The notes beneath the pieces were generated by a model. That model saw only the letters and a list, made by a program, of their open reading frames with translations. It did not search any database and was not told where the DNA came from. From an uncultured Bacteroidales bacterium (GTDB lineage: Bacteria; Bacteroidota; Bacteroidia; Bacteroidales; P3), in NCBI GenBank assembly GCA_900316515.1, contig ONDE01000007.1:62001-126000 (forward strand): a stretch of DNA of 64,000 nt, in the 5' to 3' direction. Positions 35,855-44,021 of this stretch are shown here, one piece after another; positions within the stretch are counted from its first letter, which is position 1; the number at the start of each line of letters is the position of its first letter. The position numbers and the translations under genes were made by a program.

Positions 35855-35940
35855 ATTATTAATTTAACTATATACTATATCCATACAAAGCACTGACAAT
35901 ACACCACTTGTGTGACATACTGTACAATACTTGCATTTTG

Positions 35941-35971
35941 CAAATATACACCCTTTTTCTTATTCCACAAA
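35941..35971 (-). promoter_or_regulatory. Bacteroidota-type promoter for purH-mreB
   Basis: On the minus strand TTTG (35968-35971), 19 bases, TATATTTG (35941-35948). It points toward purH. It lies at the left side of the 805-base gap 35855-36659, which otherwise holds the 22-base repeats, a terminator and no gene I can support. Confidence 0.78.
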
Positions 35972-36191
35972 AACTTTTTTATTAAATATTTTCACCCCCT
36001 GCCGCATACGAAATTGTGGTAGTTCCCGGGCGTCACCACGGCGAAGGAATGGTCCGGATAGCCTTTGGCGAAGGTGTCCGTCAACCGAGGTTGCTTCAGG
36101 GGTTATACGCGCTATGATTTTCTAATTATAATAAAAAAATCTTATAAGAATTTTTAATTATACTATAAAAAGCTGAATTATCTTATTCTCA

Positions 36192-36278
36192 AAAATCTTC
36201 AAATCTCCGTCAGAAAATCTTCAAATCTTCGTCAAAAAATCTTCAAATCTCCATCAGAAAATCTTCAAATCTTCCGAG
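36192..36278. repeat. 22-base tandem repeat, four units
   Basis: Four units with an exact period of 22 begin at 36192, 36214, 36236 and 36258. The unit starts AAAATCTTCAAATCT and ends in a variable CCGTCAG-type tail (tails alternate CCGTCAG, TCGTCAA, CCATCAG, TCCGAG). The array is AT-rich and lies in the gap between purH and the BspA-like gene. Nothing in it looks coding. Confidence 0.92.
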
Positions 36279-36584
36279 AAAAATCTCCGATTCTTATTGC
36301 AACAACCCTATATTTACCACCGCCAAAATACAACAACCTCTCGGTAATCCGTCGGCGGTGTCTCGGCGGTGACGGCTCTTCGGTCCTTCTTGGTGAGTTA
36401 TATATGGGTTCAATGTAACAATATCAATTCTACTGAAAATCAATCGAAAGGGCAAATATACACACTAAACCATAAAGTGCTTATTTTCAACTCCATCACT
36501 CAGCGGTTCTCCAACGGTCTCTCGGCAGTCGTTTTACTATCCAACGTTTCATGGTCATCTTTCAACAAAAACATGAGCATCTAT

Positions 36585-36629
36585 ACAAAAAATCATGCTC
36601 ATGATTACGGGTGAATCATGAGCATGATT
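36585..36629 (-). terminator. Strong rho-independent terminator after the BspA-like gene
   Basis: A perfect 16-base inverted repeat (AATCATGCTCATGATT at 36591-36606 and its complement at 36614-36629) with a 7-base loop. On the minus strand it is followed by a run of six T (36587-36592). It ends the minus-strand transcript of the BspA-like gene, whose stop is 31 bases upstream. Confidence 0.92.
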
Positions 36630-36659
36630 TCAAAACTTCATGCGCTTGAGTTTTTGCGA

Positions 36660-37757
36660 CTATCGTATCACAACCACTTTGCGAGCGGGCAATGTTCCAA
36701 CACATACTATATACACGCCATTGGAAAGAGGCGCCGATGGCGTTCCATTAGATAGGGTTTCAACTGTGCGACCTTCCATATCACAAATAATACCACATGC
36801 GAATTTTTCACTATGCATTATGATACGTCCATCAAGAGAGAAGATCCTAATGTCGTCGTCCAGCCACGTGATATTGTCAATGGTATTAGTGGAACAATCC
36901 TCTACGATATTATAGAACTGGTTCCATCCATAAGCATGTTCATATATGCTTCTTGTATTGCATGGTACAATAAGGGTTGTCGTATGATAGTTTATACCAC
37001 ACGAATGAGCATTACTCACATCGAATGGGCACAAGGGTAAATTGTATGGGTCACAACCATGTACTACCACTGTGTCAACTTGCGCATATTGTGGATTGGG
37101 TCCACTACTATAGATGACACTCTGAAAGCTATATTGTCCGACACTTTGTAAAGAAGACCCAATCGTTATTTTCTTGACAGCTGGGCAACATTTGAAGCAG
37201 TCGCGCGATATCTCTGTACACGCGTCACCAATTACGATTTCAGTTAGAGCCGAATCGTATGAAAAACATTCATACGATATTTCCGTAACTGTATTTGCTA
37301 TCGTTACCTTTTCAAGATCAGGGCAATGGTTAAAACAGTCTCCTGGCACACTTGTCGTATGAAGATCAACCGAGCGTAATCCAGAACATCTGTTAAAGCA
37401 ATTAGTATTAATTTCTTTTACCGAATTCGGAATAACAATGTTTGTTAGCTCCATGTAATCATTAAAGTTACAAGACTCAATATATTTTATTGTGTTTGGC
37501 AAAGCGATGGAATGTATCATACCATAAGTATCTCCAAGGAAAGCACCATATCCAATTTTGTTTACCTTATATGTTCTACCATAATATGATACAGTTTCTG
37601 GGATTACGACATCGCCTGATTGATAACAATGAGAAACAGCAACAACCGAGTCGGCTGGGTATGCAAGACTATATTCAATGCTGTCAACATAAAAAGTTTC
37701 TGCATTTGCGACAAAAAAAGACATTAAAGCCGCAATCAAGATAGATATCTTTTTCAT
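36660..37757 (-). CDS. BspA-type leucine-rich-repeat surface protein
   Basis: A 365-residue exported protein. Signal peptide is MKKISILIAALMSFFVANA. It carries repeated LRR_5 units of the Treponema/BspA kind ('IHSIALPNTIKYIESCNFNDYMELTNIVIPNSVKEINTNCFNRCSGLRSVDL' and following). The last ~75 residues look like a type IX secretion sorting domain ('DIRIFSLDGRIIM... NGVYIVCVG... RKVVVIR'). BspA proteins bind host proteins or other cells. Base composition is clearly more AT-rich than neighbouring housekeeping genes, which suggests acquisition. It follows the HEPN-like gene by 7 bases. Confidence 0.8.
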   Translation of the reverse strand: MKKISILIAALMSFFVANAETFYVDSIEYSLAYPADSVVAVSHCYQSGDVVIPETVSYYGRTYKVNKIGYGAFLGDTYGMIHSIALPNTIKYIESCNFNDYMELTNIVIPNSVKEINTNCFNRCSGLRSVDLHTTSVPGDCFNHCPDLEKVTIANTVTEISYECFSYDSALTEIVIGDACTEISRDCFKCCPAVKKITIGSSLQSVGQYSFQSVIYSSGPNPQYAQVDTVVVHGCDPYNLPLCPFDVSNAHSCGINYHTTTLIVPCNTRSIYEHAYGWNQFYNIVEDCSTNTIDNITWLDDDIRIFSLDGRIIMHSEKFACGIICDMEGRTVETLSNGTPSAPLSNGVYIVCVGTLPARKVVVIR

Positions 37758-37764
37758 AATGTTA

Positions 37765-38358
37765 TTATTTGTTGTTTGTTAATATTGCTTGTTCTGTATT
37801 AAGAAGGAGTTTGTGTACCTCTTCAATGCTCTTTTCAATCAACTCACGTGATGTTGATTTAGAAAGTTCCTTATGCGTGATTTCATTCCTGACATCGTGA
37901 AATTCCCTATAACTTGTCCATATACGTTTGATAGCTGGGAGCGAAATACCATTTTCGTCCTGTACCATTCTGTAATAGAACGTCAGATTAGATATCTTCT
38001 CATTTTCCGGATTGTCCATATAAGCAAACCGTTCTTCCTGTGCAACTTTCTTATCTTTGCATAATTCCAACATGCATATTTCCGCATACGAATAGACACG
38101 TTGCATCATCGATGCATAAAAGTCGCACAGCATTTCTTCAAATATTGTTGTATCCAGTGTTGGATGCCAAATCCTGACGATTTCCTTTTGTGCATCTTCG
38201 TCCCATTCCGTATACTCTTCCGATACGGAATGGGCCTCTTCCTCGACTTTGTTTCTCATGTCAGAAATGTAATCTGGCACGATAGAAAGCAGTAGCTTTA
38301 GTGACTCTGCTTTGTCTTCTACCATTGCTTGGTAGTTTGTTCGACCTTTTGCAATCAT
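37765..38358 (-). CDS. HEPN-like all-alpha protein, possible ribonuclease
   Basis: A 197-residue, almost entirely helical cytoplasmic protein. Near the C-terminus it has HDVRNEITHKE, which contains R157-N-xxx-H162. This is the RNxxxH catalytic motif of HEPN-superfamily ribonucleases. The earlier helix 'YASMMQRVYSYAEICMLEL' resembles the first HEPN helix. HEPN proteins often act in toxin-antitoxin, abortive infection or RNA-processing systems. The start at 38358 is inferred; the frame stays open upstream to 38589, but that part looks non-coding. The gene is AT-rich, shares a transcript with the BspA-like gene, and has a promoter about 340 bases upstream. The family call is from motif and fold pattern only. 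Confidence 0.5.
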   Translation of the reverse strand: MIAKGRTNYQAMVEDKAESLKLLLSIVPDYISDMRNKVEEEAHSVSEEYTEWDEDAQKEIVRIWHPTLDTTIFEEMLCDFYASMMQRVYSYAEICMLELCKDKKVAQEERFAYMDNPENEKISNLTFYYRMVQDENGISLPAIKRIWTSYREFHDVRNEITHKELSKSTSRELIEKSIEEVHKLLLNTEQAILTNNK

Positions 38359-38690
38359 AATAATAATTTTGACGCCTACTCTACAATGCAGTTTTCGGCA
38401 CCCCTGCTTTTTTTGCTTTGAGCGATGCCGTCGTTGATTCGGCTGAAATAAGTACAAAAGAAAAAGGCGTTGAATTATTCTTTTGTTGCTCCTTATCAGA
38501 TGTATGGGCTCTGCAAAGCCTGAGTAATGATAAGGTGCGAATAATCCACGCCCAAGCGTGAACTCCCGCGAGCTTATTCTCTTACTCATTAGAATTTTGC
38601 AGATTCATACATCGAGAATAAAGGGCGGTTAGCTCAATATATGTCTATGTTGTCTATTCTGTCTTTATCTCATTGTTTTGTTTTTATTTC
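38359..38690 (-). other. Long untranslated leader or candidate small RNA upstream of the HEPN-like gene
   Basis: A full consensus promoter points leftward from 38697-38727, but the first convincing start codon is near 38358. The transcript would thus begin with about 330 bases lacking a clear coding sequence. The stretch holds local inverted sequence, for example AAAAGAATAATTCAACG against CGTTGAATTATTCTTTT-like arms around 38455-38485, and at 38623-38636 the bases GGGCGGTTAGCTCA resemble the 5' end of a tRNA. I cannot assign an RNA family. Confidence 0.35.
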
Positions 38691-38696
38691 CGACTG

Positions 38697-38727
38697 CAAA
38701 AATACGAACAATATTTTAATTGGCAAA
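38697..38727 (-). promoter_or_regulatory. Bacteroidota-type promoter toward the HEPN-BspA unit
   Basis: On the minus strand TTTG (38724-38727), 19 bases, TATTTTTG (38697-38704). It starts just past the stop of the thioesterase gene and drives transcription into the AT-rich unit. Confidence 0.75.
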
Positions 38728-38742
38728 ATCTATTTGCCGAGG

Positions 38743-39150
38743 TTATGTCGCCGAGGCGGTGGCTTTGGCGTAGAGTTCGGGGAAGCGGGTCTCGAGCGAG
38801 ACGGGACGGCCGTTCTCGAGGAAGCAATGGGTGCTGGTGGCGGTGCACACCAGTTTGCCAGCCACCTTCATCGTGTAGTTGAAGACTATCTTCAGCGGCG
38901 TGGTCTCGGCCACCTTGACCTCGATGTCTATCACGTCTTTGAATGTCGACGGGTGTCGGTAGCGGCAGTCGACAGCCACCACCGGCGACACCACGCCTTC
39001 GGCCTCCATGCGGTCGAAGCCGTAGCCCAGCTGGTCCATCCAGTCGACACGGGCCTCTTCCATGAAGCGTATGTAGTTCGAATGGTGCGTGATGCCCATG
39101 CGGTCGCACTCATAATACTTCACCTCGTGGCGGTAGGGTCGGATTTCCAT
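38743..39150 (-). CDS. Hot-dog-fold acyl-CoA thioesterase
   Basis: A 135-residue protein of the 4-hydroxybenzoyl-CoA thioesterase/YbgC group. 'HEVKYYECDRMGITHHSNYIRFMEEARVDWMDQLGY' holds the catalytic Asp (CDRMGITHHSNY). It hydrolyses short or medium acyl-CoA or acyl-ACP thioesters in the cytoplasm. I use the ATG at 39150 (MEIRPYRHEVKY); an upstream in-frame extension overlaps the previous gene and lacks similarity to the family. Confidence 0.88.
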   Translation of the reverse strand: MEIRPYRHEVKYYECDRMGITHHSNYIRFMEEARVDWMDQLGYGFDRMEAEGVVSPVVAVDCRYRHPSTFKDVIDIEVKVAETTPLKIVFNYTMKVAGKLVCTATSTHCFLENGRPVSLETRFPELYAKATASAT

Positions 39151-39166
39151 AGAACGAATAGTTTTA

Positions 39167-39997
39167 TTACCGCACCACGCGTGTGAAGACTGGAGCTTGT
39201 CCATCAAGGGCGATAACCCAGACGCCAATTCGGTTTGCGCCAGGAAATTCGGGCTGACCGTCCTCTTTGATATTCTCGGCGAGGAAGTTGTACTCTATGC
39301 CACCCTCGACGGGATGCGACGACACCCTTACGGCACGGGCGTGAATCATGGGATAGTCGCCCACAGCCTGATCGAAAATGGCGGATTCCTCTGCAGTTAC
39401 ATCATGTTCCGGGCCCCAAGGCTCGACATTCTTAAGCTCGCCGTCGATGAGGTGGTGGTAGATAAGGAACTGTTCCACTTCGTCGGGTACAGCATCGAGA
39501 CGGGCGGCGCGCACACCGTAGCAACCCAACACCTCGGCATTAGGCTGGCAGTCGGCAAAGGCACCAAGACTCGACTCAATACCTCCACTACCGAAAGTGC
39601 AGAAAAGGGCCACTTTCTTGCCACTCAAGTCAACATCTTTAAGCCAAGTGGCAATGGGAGGCGCATAAGTACCGAACCACACGGGATAGCCGATAAATAT
39701 GAGGTCGTACTGAGAAATGTCGGCCTTTACAGGCTGTATCTCGGGCAGTATACCCTGTGCCTGCTCCTCTTTGCAACGCTCGATGGTTGCATAGAAGGCT
39801 GTGTCGTAGGGGTTGACACACTCGATTGCCTCAATATCGGCACCCAGACGGTTGGCTATCTCTTCAGCCACCACTTTGGTGTTGCCTGTCAACGAATAGT
39901 AGAGCACCAGCGTCTTGGGATCCTCTTTCTTGCTGCCACAACTGGCGGCGCACATAGCCACAATAGTCATGGCCAGCATCAGATTAAATCTCTTCAT
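39167..39997 (-). CDS. Flavodoxin-domain lipoprotein
   Basis: A 276-residue lipoprotein: signal peptide MKRFNLMLAMTIVAMCAASC with the lipid Cys at 20. A flavodoxin-like domain follows. The FMN-phosphate loop is LVLYYSLTGNTKVVAEEIA and the second loop is YDLIFIGYPVWFGTYAPPIATWL. A C-terminal extra domain of about 100 residues has no family I recognise. A flavodoxin anchored outside the inner membrane is unusual, but lipoprotein flavodoxins of this kind are known in Bacteroides. It may be co-transcribed with the thioesterase 16 bases downstream. The redox partner is unknown. Confidence 0.78.
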   Translation of the reverse strand: MKRFNLMLAMTIVAMCAASCGSKKEDPKTLVLYYSLTGNTKVVAEEIANRLGADIEAIECVNPYDTAFYATIERCKEEQAQGILPEIQPVKADISQYDLIFIGYPVWFGTYAPPIATWLKDVDLSGKKVALFCTFGSGGIESSLGAFADCQPNAEVLGCYGVRAARLDAVPDEVEQFLIYHHLIDGELKNVEPWGPEHDVTAEESAIFDQAVGDYPMIHARAVRVSSHPVEGGIEYNFLAENIKEDGQPEFPGANRIGVWVIALDGQAPVFTRVVR

Positions 39998-40002
39998 ATT
40001 AC

Positions 40003-40044
40003 TTAACTCTTAATTCTTAACTTTTAACTCTTAACTCCCAACTC
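40003..40044. repeat. Six degenerate heptamers
   Basis: Six consecutive 7-base units fill most of the 52-base gap between pfkA and the flavodoxin lipoprotein: TTAACTC, TTAATTC, TTAACTT, TTAACTC, TTAACTC, CCAACTC. The period is exact while the sequence varies, as at other loci in the window. Confidence 0.88.
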
Positions 40045-40049
40045 CACCG

Positions 40050-41150
40050 TCAGTCGCCAAACTCAATACCCACACCCTTGGCGGTATGCACCAGGCGGCT
40101 GTCGGGAGCCACCAGGTTCTGCTCGCGGACGGCCTCTTCGAGCGGTATGCCGACCACGTCGGGGTGGTGGTAGGCCACCATCTGGCCGAAGCGGCCTTCC
40201 ATCACAAACTCCATGGCGCGCACGCCGAACTCGGTGGCCAACACACGGTCGAAAGCGATGGGGGTGCCGCCGCGCTGCAGATGGCCGAGGATGGTGTAGC
40301 GTATGTCGTGCTCGACGCCGGCAGCCTTGAGGTCGGCGGCCAACTGCTCGCCAACGCCGCCCAGCTTCACATGCTGATAGCCCACCTCGCCGGTCTCGGT
40401 GCCCGTCACAGTGCCGCCCTTGGGCATGGCGCCCTCAGCGACGACGATGATGCAATAGCCGCGGCGCTTGTTGTAGCGCTGCTCTATCTTGGCTTTGACC
40501 TTCTCGATGTCGTACGGTATCTCGGGAATGAGGCACACGTCGGCGCCGCCGGCGATGGCCGAGTGCAGGGCTATCCAGCCCGCGTCGCGGCCCATCACCT
40601 CAAGTATGAACACTCGGTTGTGCGACGCCGCGGTGGTCACCAGCTTGTCGATGGCGTCGGTGCATATCTGCACTGCCGTCTGGAAGCCGAAGGTGTAGTC
40701 GGTCAGCGACAGGTCGTTGTCGATAGTCTTGGGGACGCCCACGATGTTGAGGCCCTTTTTGGCCAGGCCCAGCGAGATGCGCTGGCTGCCGTCGCCGCCG
40801 ATGTTGATGACGGCGTCGACACCCATATACTGCAGCTTGCGCAGCATCTCGTCGCTGCGGTCCACGGTGGTCCACGTGCCGTCGGCCTGCTTCACCGGCC
40901 AGGCGAAGGGACCGCCCTTGTTGGTGGTACCAAGTATCGTTCCGCCCTGAATCTGAAGGCCTTCGACGGTCTTCTCGTCGAGCATCTGTATCTCCGTCGG
41001 CTCGCGCAGCACGCCGTTGAACGACTCGATGCAGCCTATCACCTCCCAGTCCGAAGCCTGCGAGGCACGCTTCACGATGCCACGAATCACGGCGTTCAGT
41101 CCAGGACAGTCGCCACCTCCAGTGAGCACCATTACTCTTTTCAATGCCAT
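40050..41150 (-). CDS. pfkA: 6-phosphofructokinase (group with mixed ATP/PPi signature)
   Basis: A 366-residue phosphofructokinase that phosphorylates fructose 6-phosphate in glycolysis. The N-terminal loop is LTGGGDCPGLNAVIRG. The phosphoryl-donor motif is NIGGDGSQR: Gly follows GGD, as in ATP-dependent enzymes. The catalytic motif is PKTIDNDL, with Lys where E. coli PfkA has Gly, as in PPi-dependent enzymes. This combination occurs in the 'P' clade of PFKs, so donor preference needs testing. A TATATTTG promoter element lies at 41227-41234 on the minus strand. Confidence 0.92.
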   Translation of the reverse strand: MALKRVMVLTGGGDCPGLNAVIRGIVKRASQASDWEVIGCIESFNGVLREPTEIQMLDEKTVEGLQIQGGTILGTTNKGGPFAWPVKQADGTWTTVDRSDEMLRKLQYMGVDAVINIGGDGSQRISLGLAKKGLNIVGVPKTIDNDLSLTDYTFGFQTAVQICTDAIDKLVTTAASHNRVFILEVMGRDAGWIALHSAIAGGADVCLIPEIPYDIEKVKAKIEQRYNKRRGYCIIVVAEGAMPKGGTVTGTETGEVGYQHVKLGGVGEQLAADLKAAGVEHDIRYTILGHLQRGGTPIAFDRVLATEFGVRAMEFVMEGRFGQMVAYHHPDVVGIPLEEAVREQNLVAPDSRLVHTAKGVGIEFGD

Positions 41151-41635
41151 AACGCTTATCTTAATTTATTATATTTTACTAATCCACAAACACTTGCCAA
41201 GCATGGCACAAAGCATTCGCCAACTACAAATATACAACTTTTTTTCAAACGCCAACGGTTTTTAACATTACACCTCTCCTCTTTCCAGCCAACGGCATAA
41301 CATCCACCAAGGCTTGAATCGAGATAAATACCATATCGAAAACATATGTTCGACATATGACTGACATATCATCTCTTACAAAAGTAAATGATGGCTAGGC
41401 GTTGGCAAGTCGATGAGTAGGAGTTGAGTAAGAGATGGTGGCTCTTTATCTCTGATTTTCAAGCACCTTGCCAAGGGGTGTTTTGGACCGTTTTCCAGTT
41501 TTCTGCGAGTTTTTTTTACAAAACTGCAACCATACTATCAGTCAGCATTTTACACCCAGAAACATAAAAGTTTCGGTTTTGATGGCCAACATTCAACTTT
41601 ATTTCGTATTTTTGCAAGCAGAAATATAATTTAAA
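41151..41635. other. Divergent intergenic region between pfkA and the endonuclease gene
   Basis: These 485 bases contain no gene I can support. Near the left end is the pfkA promoter element TATATTTG (41227-41234, minus) with a weak GTTG 18 bases upstream. In the middle are two to three loose 11-base units (GATGAGTAGGA, GTTGAGTAAGA at 41412-41433). At the right end TATTTTTG (41607-41614, plus) is a likely -7 box for the endonuclease gene. Confidence 0.6.
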
Positions 41636-42412
41636 ATGCATCTTAACAGATACCGTACCATGCTGATGCTGACGGCGGTAGTGTTGTTTGTAGCTTGTGG
41701 CTACATACAGCAGGGCGATGCCGTTGCCCAAACCACCGCACTTGAGGGTGCAGAACTGCCTGCATACAGCGACAGCGAGGACATTGTGCACCACCTGGGC
41801 TACACGGCATCCTACAACCACACCACACTGTGTCCCGACTGGGTGGCATGGGTGCTCACCGCCGAGGAGGCCAACGGTCAGAACGATGGCCAATACAGTT
41901 TCAGCCGCGACCCCGACGTGAAGTTCCCCAAAGCCTCGCGCGAGGACTACAGCAACAGCGGCTGGGACAAAGGCCACATGGCGCCGAGGGCCGACATGAA
42001 GTGGAGCCGTCAGGCACTGGAGGAGAGCTACTACTTCACCAACATCTGCCCGCAGGATCACGAGATGAACAGCCAGGCTTGGCGCAAGATCGAGGAGCTG
42101 ACGCGCCGCATGGCACGCCGCTACGGCGCGGTGATGGTTGTCTGCGGACCGATATACGACAGCACAGACCACCGCCATATAGGCCCAGCCTGCGTGCATG
42201 TGCCCGACCGTTTTTTCAAAGCCCTGGCCATCAACACCGCCGACGGATGGCAGACGGTGGCGTTCTTGGTTGAGAACAACCGTCAGGACGGCTCGCCACG
42301 CCGCTATGCTGTCGCGGTAGACGATGTCGAGGCCACCATCGGACGCGACCTCTTCCCCACCCTGCCCGACGAAGCCGAGGGCTCCTACGATTGGAAATTA
42401 TGGAACAGATAA
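41636..42412 (+). CDS. Secreted DNA/RNA non-specific endonuclease (NUC1 type)
   Basis: A 258-residue exported nuclease. The N-terminal MLMLTAVVLFVACG is a signal peptide with a possible lipobox. The beta-beta-alpha-Me catalytic motif is WDKGHMAPRADMKWS (near 111), a DRGH-family variant with DKGH. The metal-binding Asn is in YYFTNICPQDHEMNSQAW. Such nucleases degrade extracellular nucleic acid for nutrition. It is followed 13 bases later by a lipoprotein gene. Confidence 0.9.
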   Translation: MHLNRYRTMLMLTAVVLFVACGYIQQGDAVAQTTALEGAELPAYSDSEDIVHHLGYTASYNHTTLCPDWVAWVLTAEEANGQNDGQYSFSRDPDVKFPKASREDYSNSGWDKGHMAPRADMKWSRQALEESYYFTNICPQDHEMNSQAWRKIEELTRRMARRYGAVMVVCGPIYDSTDHRHIGPACVHVPDRFFKALAINTADGWQTVAFLVENNRQDGSPRRYAVAVDDVEATIGRDLFPTLPDEAEGSYDWKLWNR

Positions 42413-42425
42413 AAACACCAACATC

Positions 42426-42926
42426 ATGAAAATACACTACATTATCATTGCCGCAGTCCTGCTCCTTGCAGGCTGCAAACAGAAAGCTCCAGAACAAGCC
42501 GCTCCACAGGACGAACAGCCGCAGGTGGTGTTCGGAGGCTTCGTGGACACCGTCCACCTGGAGGTAGTCCCCATCGAAAAGGGTGAGAGCTACTTCGACA
42601 AAAAAGCCAAGACCGGCACGAAGAAAGCCGCCACACAGGCACAACCTGCCGCCACACAGGCACAACCTGCCGCCACACCGCAGCAGCCTGCCACCAAACG
42701 CACCGGCAGCAACGCCAAAGCCGCCAGCGAGACCATCTATGTAGAGGCCGAAGGCGCTCGCGGCCGCGTATGGGGCCATGTAACCCTGAAGGGCGACCGT
42801 GGCACCGGCACCGTGCACGACGAGGGCGAGAACACATGGGCCGTCAGCGTCACCCGCCACGGCGACGAACTCTACGCCATCGACCAGAACTCACGTCAAT
42901 ATGTATTCAAACTGAAGAACAAATAA
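42426..42926 (+). CDS. Lipoprotein with Ala/Gln/Thr-rich tether
   Basis: A 166-residue lipoprotein: MKIHYIIIAAVLLLAGCKQK with the lipid Cys at 17. A region of two near-identical AATQAQP units follows (about 67-80). The C-terminal ~65-residue beta domain (SETIYVEAEGARGRVWGHVTLKGDRGTGTVHDEGENTWAVSVTRHGDELYAID) has no family I recognise. The ATG at 42426 gives a proper lipoprotein signal; an earlier in-frame ATG lies inside the nuclease gene. A small hairpin (GCGTGCCGGAGGCACGC, 42938-42954) follows the stop. Confidence 0.75.
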   Translation: MKIHYIIIAAVLLLAGCKQKAPEQAAPQDEQPQVVFGGFVDTVHLEVVPIEKGESYFDKKAKTGTKKAATQAQPAATQAQPAATPQQPATKRTGSNAKAASETIYVEAEGARGRVWGHVTLKGDRGTGTVHDEGENTWAVSVTRHGDELYAIDQNSRQYVFKLKNK

Positions 42927-43016
42927 GAGAAGTCAACGCGTGCCGGAGGCACGCTCTCTCAATAAACCCGCACGATAGTGTGGGGATGTATGAAACAAAA
43001 ATAAAACACAATAACA

Positions 43017-43865
43017 ATGAAAACAACAGCAGAACTCCAGCAGATTGCGACGCAGGTGCGCCGCGACATTCTCCGTATGACCACCAACGCCAAGAGCGGA
43101 CACCCGGGCGGCTCGCTCGGCACCGCCGACTGGTTCGTGGCCATGAACTTCAACCTTATGGACTTCGACCCCAAGAACTTCACCATGAGCGGTGAGGGCG
43201 AGGACATGCTCTTTGTCAGCCAGGGCCACATCACGCCGGTCATCTACAGCACCATGGCGCGCCGCGGCTACTTCCCCGTCGATGAACTCAACACCTTCCG
43301 CAAGTTCGGCACCCGCCTGCAGGGCCACCCCAGCACCGAGCACGGCCTGCCGGGCATCCGCATGGCCAGCGGCTCGCTGGGCCAGGGCATGAGCGTCGGC
43401 GTCGGCGCCGCCCTCGGCAAGAAGATGACGGGCGACAAGCACCTGGTCTACACCATGCACGGCGACGGCGAATTGGAGGAAGGCCAGATTTGGGAGGCCG
43501 CCATGTTCGCAGGTGCCAAGCACGTGGATAACCTCATTGCCACCGTCGACTACAACAACCAGCAGATCGACGCCACCGTCGATGAGGTGATGACCCTCGG
43601 CGACCTCAAGGCCAAGTTCGAGAGCTTCCTCTGGAAGGTGGTGGTCATTGACAACGGCAACGACATGCAGCAGGTGCTAGACGGCATGGCCAAGGCCAAA
43701 GCCATGAGCGGCCAGGGCAGCCCCGTGTGCGTGCTGCTGAAGACCAAGATGGGCTTCGGCGTAGACTTCATGCAGGACACCAACAAGTACCACGGCTCGG
43801 TGCTCAGCGCCGACGACCTGCCCAAGGCCCTCAGCCAGCTGCCCGAGACCCTCGGCGACTTCTAA
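43017..43865 (+). CDS. Transketolase, N-terminal (ThDP-binding) subunit
   Basis: A 282-residue protein equal to the first third of a full transketolase. Pyrophosphate-side motifs are 'SGHPGGSLGTADW', 'LGQGMSVGVGAALG' and the ThDP motif GDGELEEGQIWEA...NNQQIDATV. Transketolase moves two-carbon units in the pentose phosphate pathway. In split systems the C-terminal subunit is normally the next gene, but here it starts 2.3 kb away (46164), after two unrelated genes. An inverted-repeat element follows immediately (43871-44011). Confidence 0.92.
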   Translation: MKTTAELQQIATQVRRDILRMTTNAKSGHPGGSLGTADWFVAMNFNLMDFDPKNFTMSGEGEDMLFVSQGHITPVIYSTMARRGYFPVDELNTFRKFGTRLQGHPSTEHGLPGIRMASGSLGQGMSVGVGAALGKKMTGDKHLVYTMHGDGELEEGQIWEAAMFAGAKHVDNLIATVDYNNQQIDATVDEVMTLGDLKAKFESFLWKVVVIDNGNDMQQVLDGMAKAKAMSGQGSPVCVLLKTKMGFGVDFMQDTNKYHGSVLSADDLPKALSQLPETLGDF

Positions 43866-43870
43866 GATTA

Positions 43871-44011
43871 TTAAGAACGGCGAATTATGCGAATTAAACG
43901 AATTTGTCTGCCCCTTGAATTATTGGCGAATTACTCGAACCACACAATTCGAGTAATTTGCTCATAATTGACCCGCGTAGCCTTCGCTAAATTCGTTTAA
44001 TTCGCCGTTAA
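43871..44011. repeat. Inverted-repeat element of about 140 bases with 9-base units
   Basis: The outer arms match: AACGGCGAATT...AAACGAATTT on the left (43876-43904) and its complement on the right (43989-44011). They differ by one 9-base unit (ATGCGAATT). An inner hairpin has an exact 11-base stem (AATTACTCGAA at 43929-43939 with 43948-43958). The left arm is itself a run of 9-base GAATT-containing units. It fills the gap between the transketolase N-subunit and the VWA gene, exactly where foreign genes split the pair. Confidence 0.82.
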
Positions 44012-44021
44012 AAACATTACG

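Noticed and set aside
35931..36125. Short frame in the purH-BspA gap and a degenerate GC-rich stretch (36000-36110).
   Set aside because: No similarity to a known protein, no ribosome site and several stops in neighbouring frames; possibly decayed sequence but not supportable as a gene.
38623..38640. A tRNA gene starting GGGCGGTTAGCTCA.
   Set aside because: After 14 bases the sequence does not continue as D-loop, anticodon arm or T-arm; only a 5' resemblance remains.
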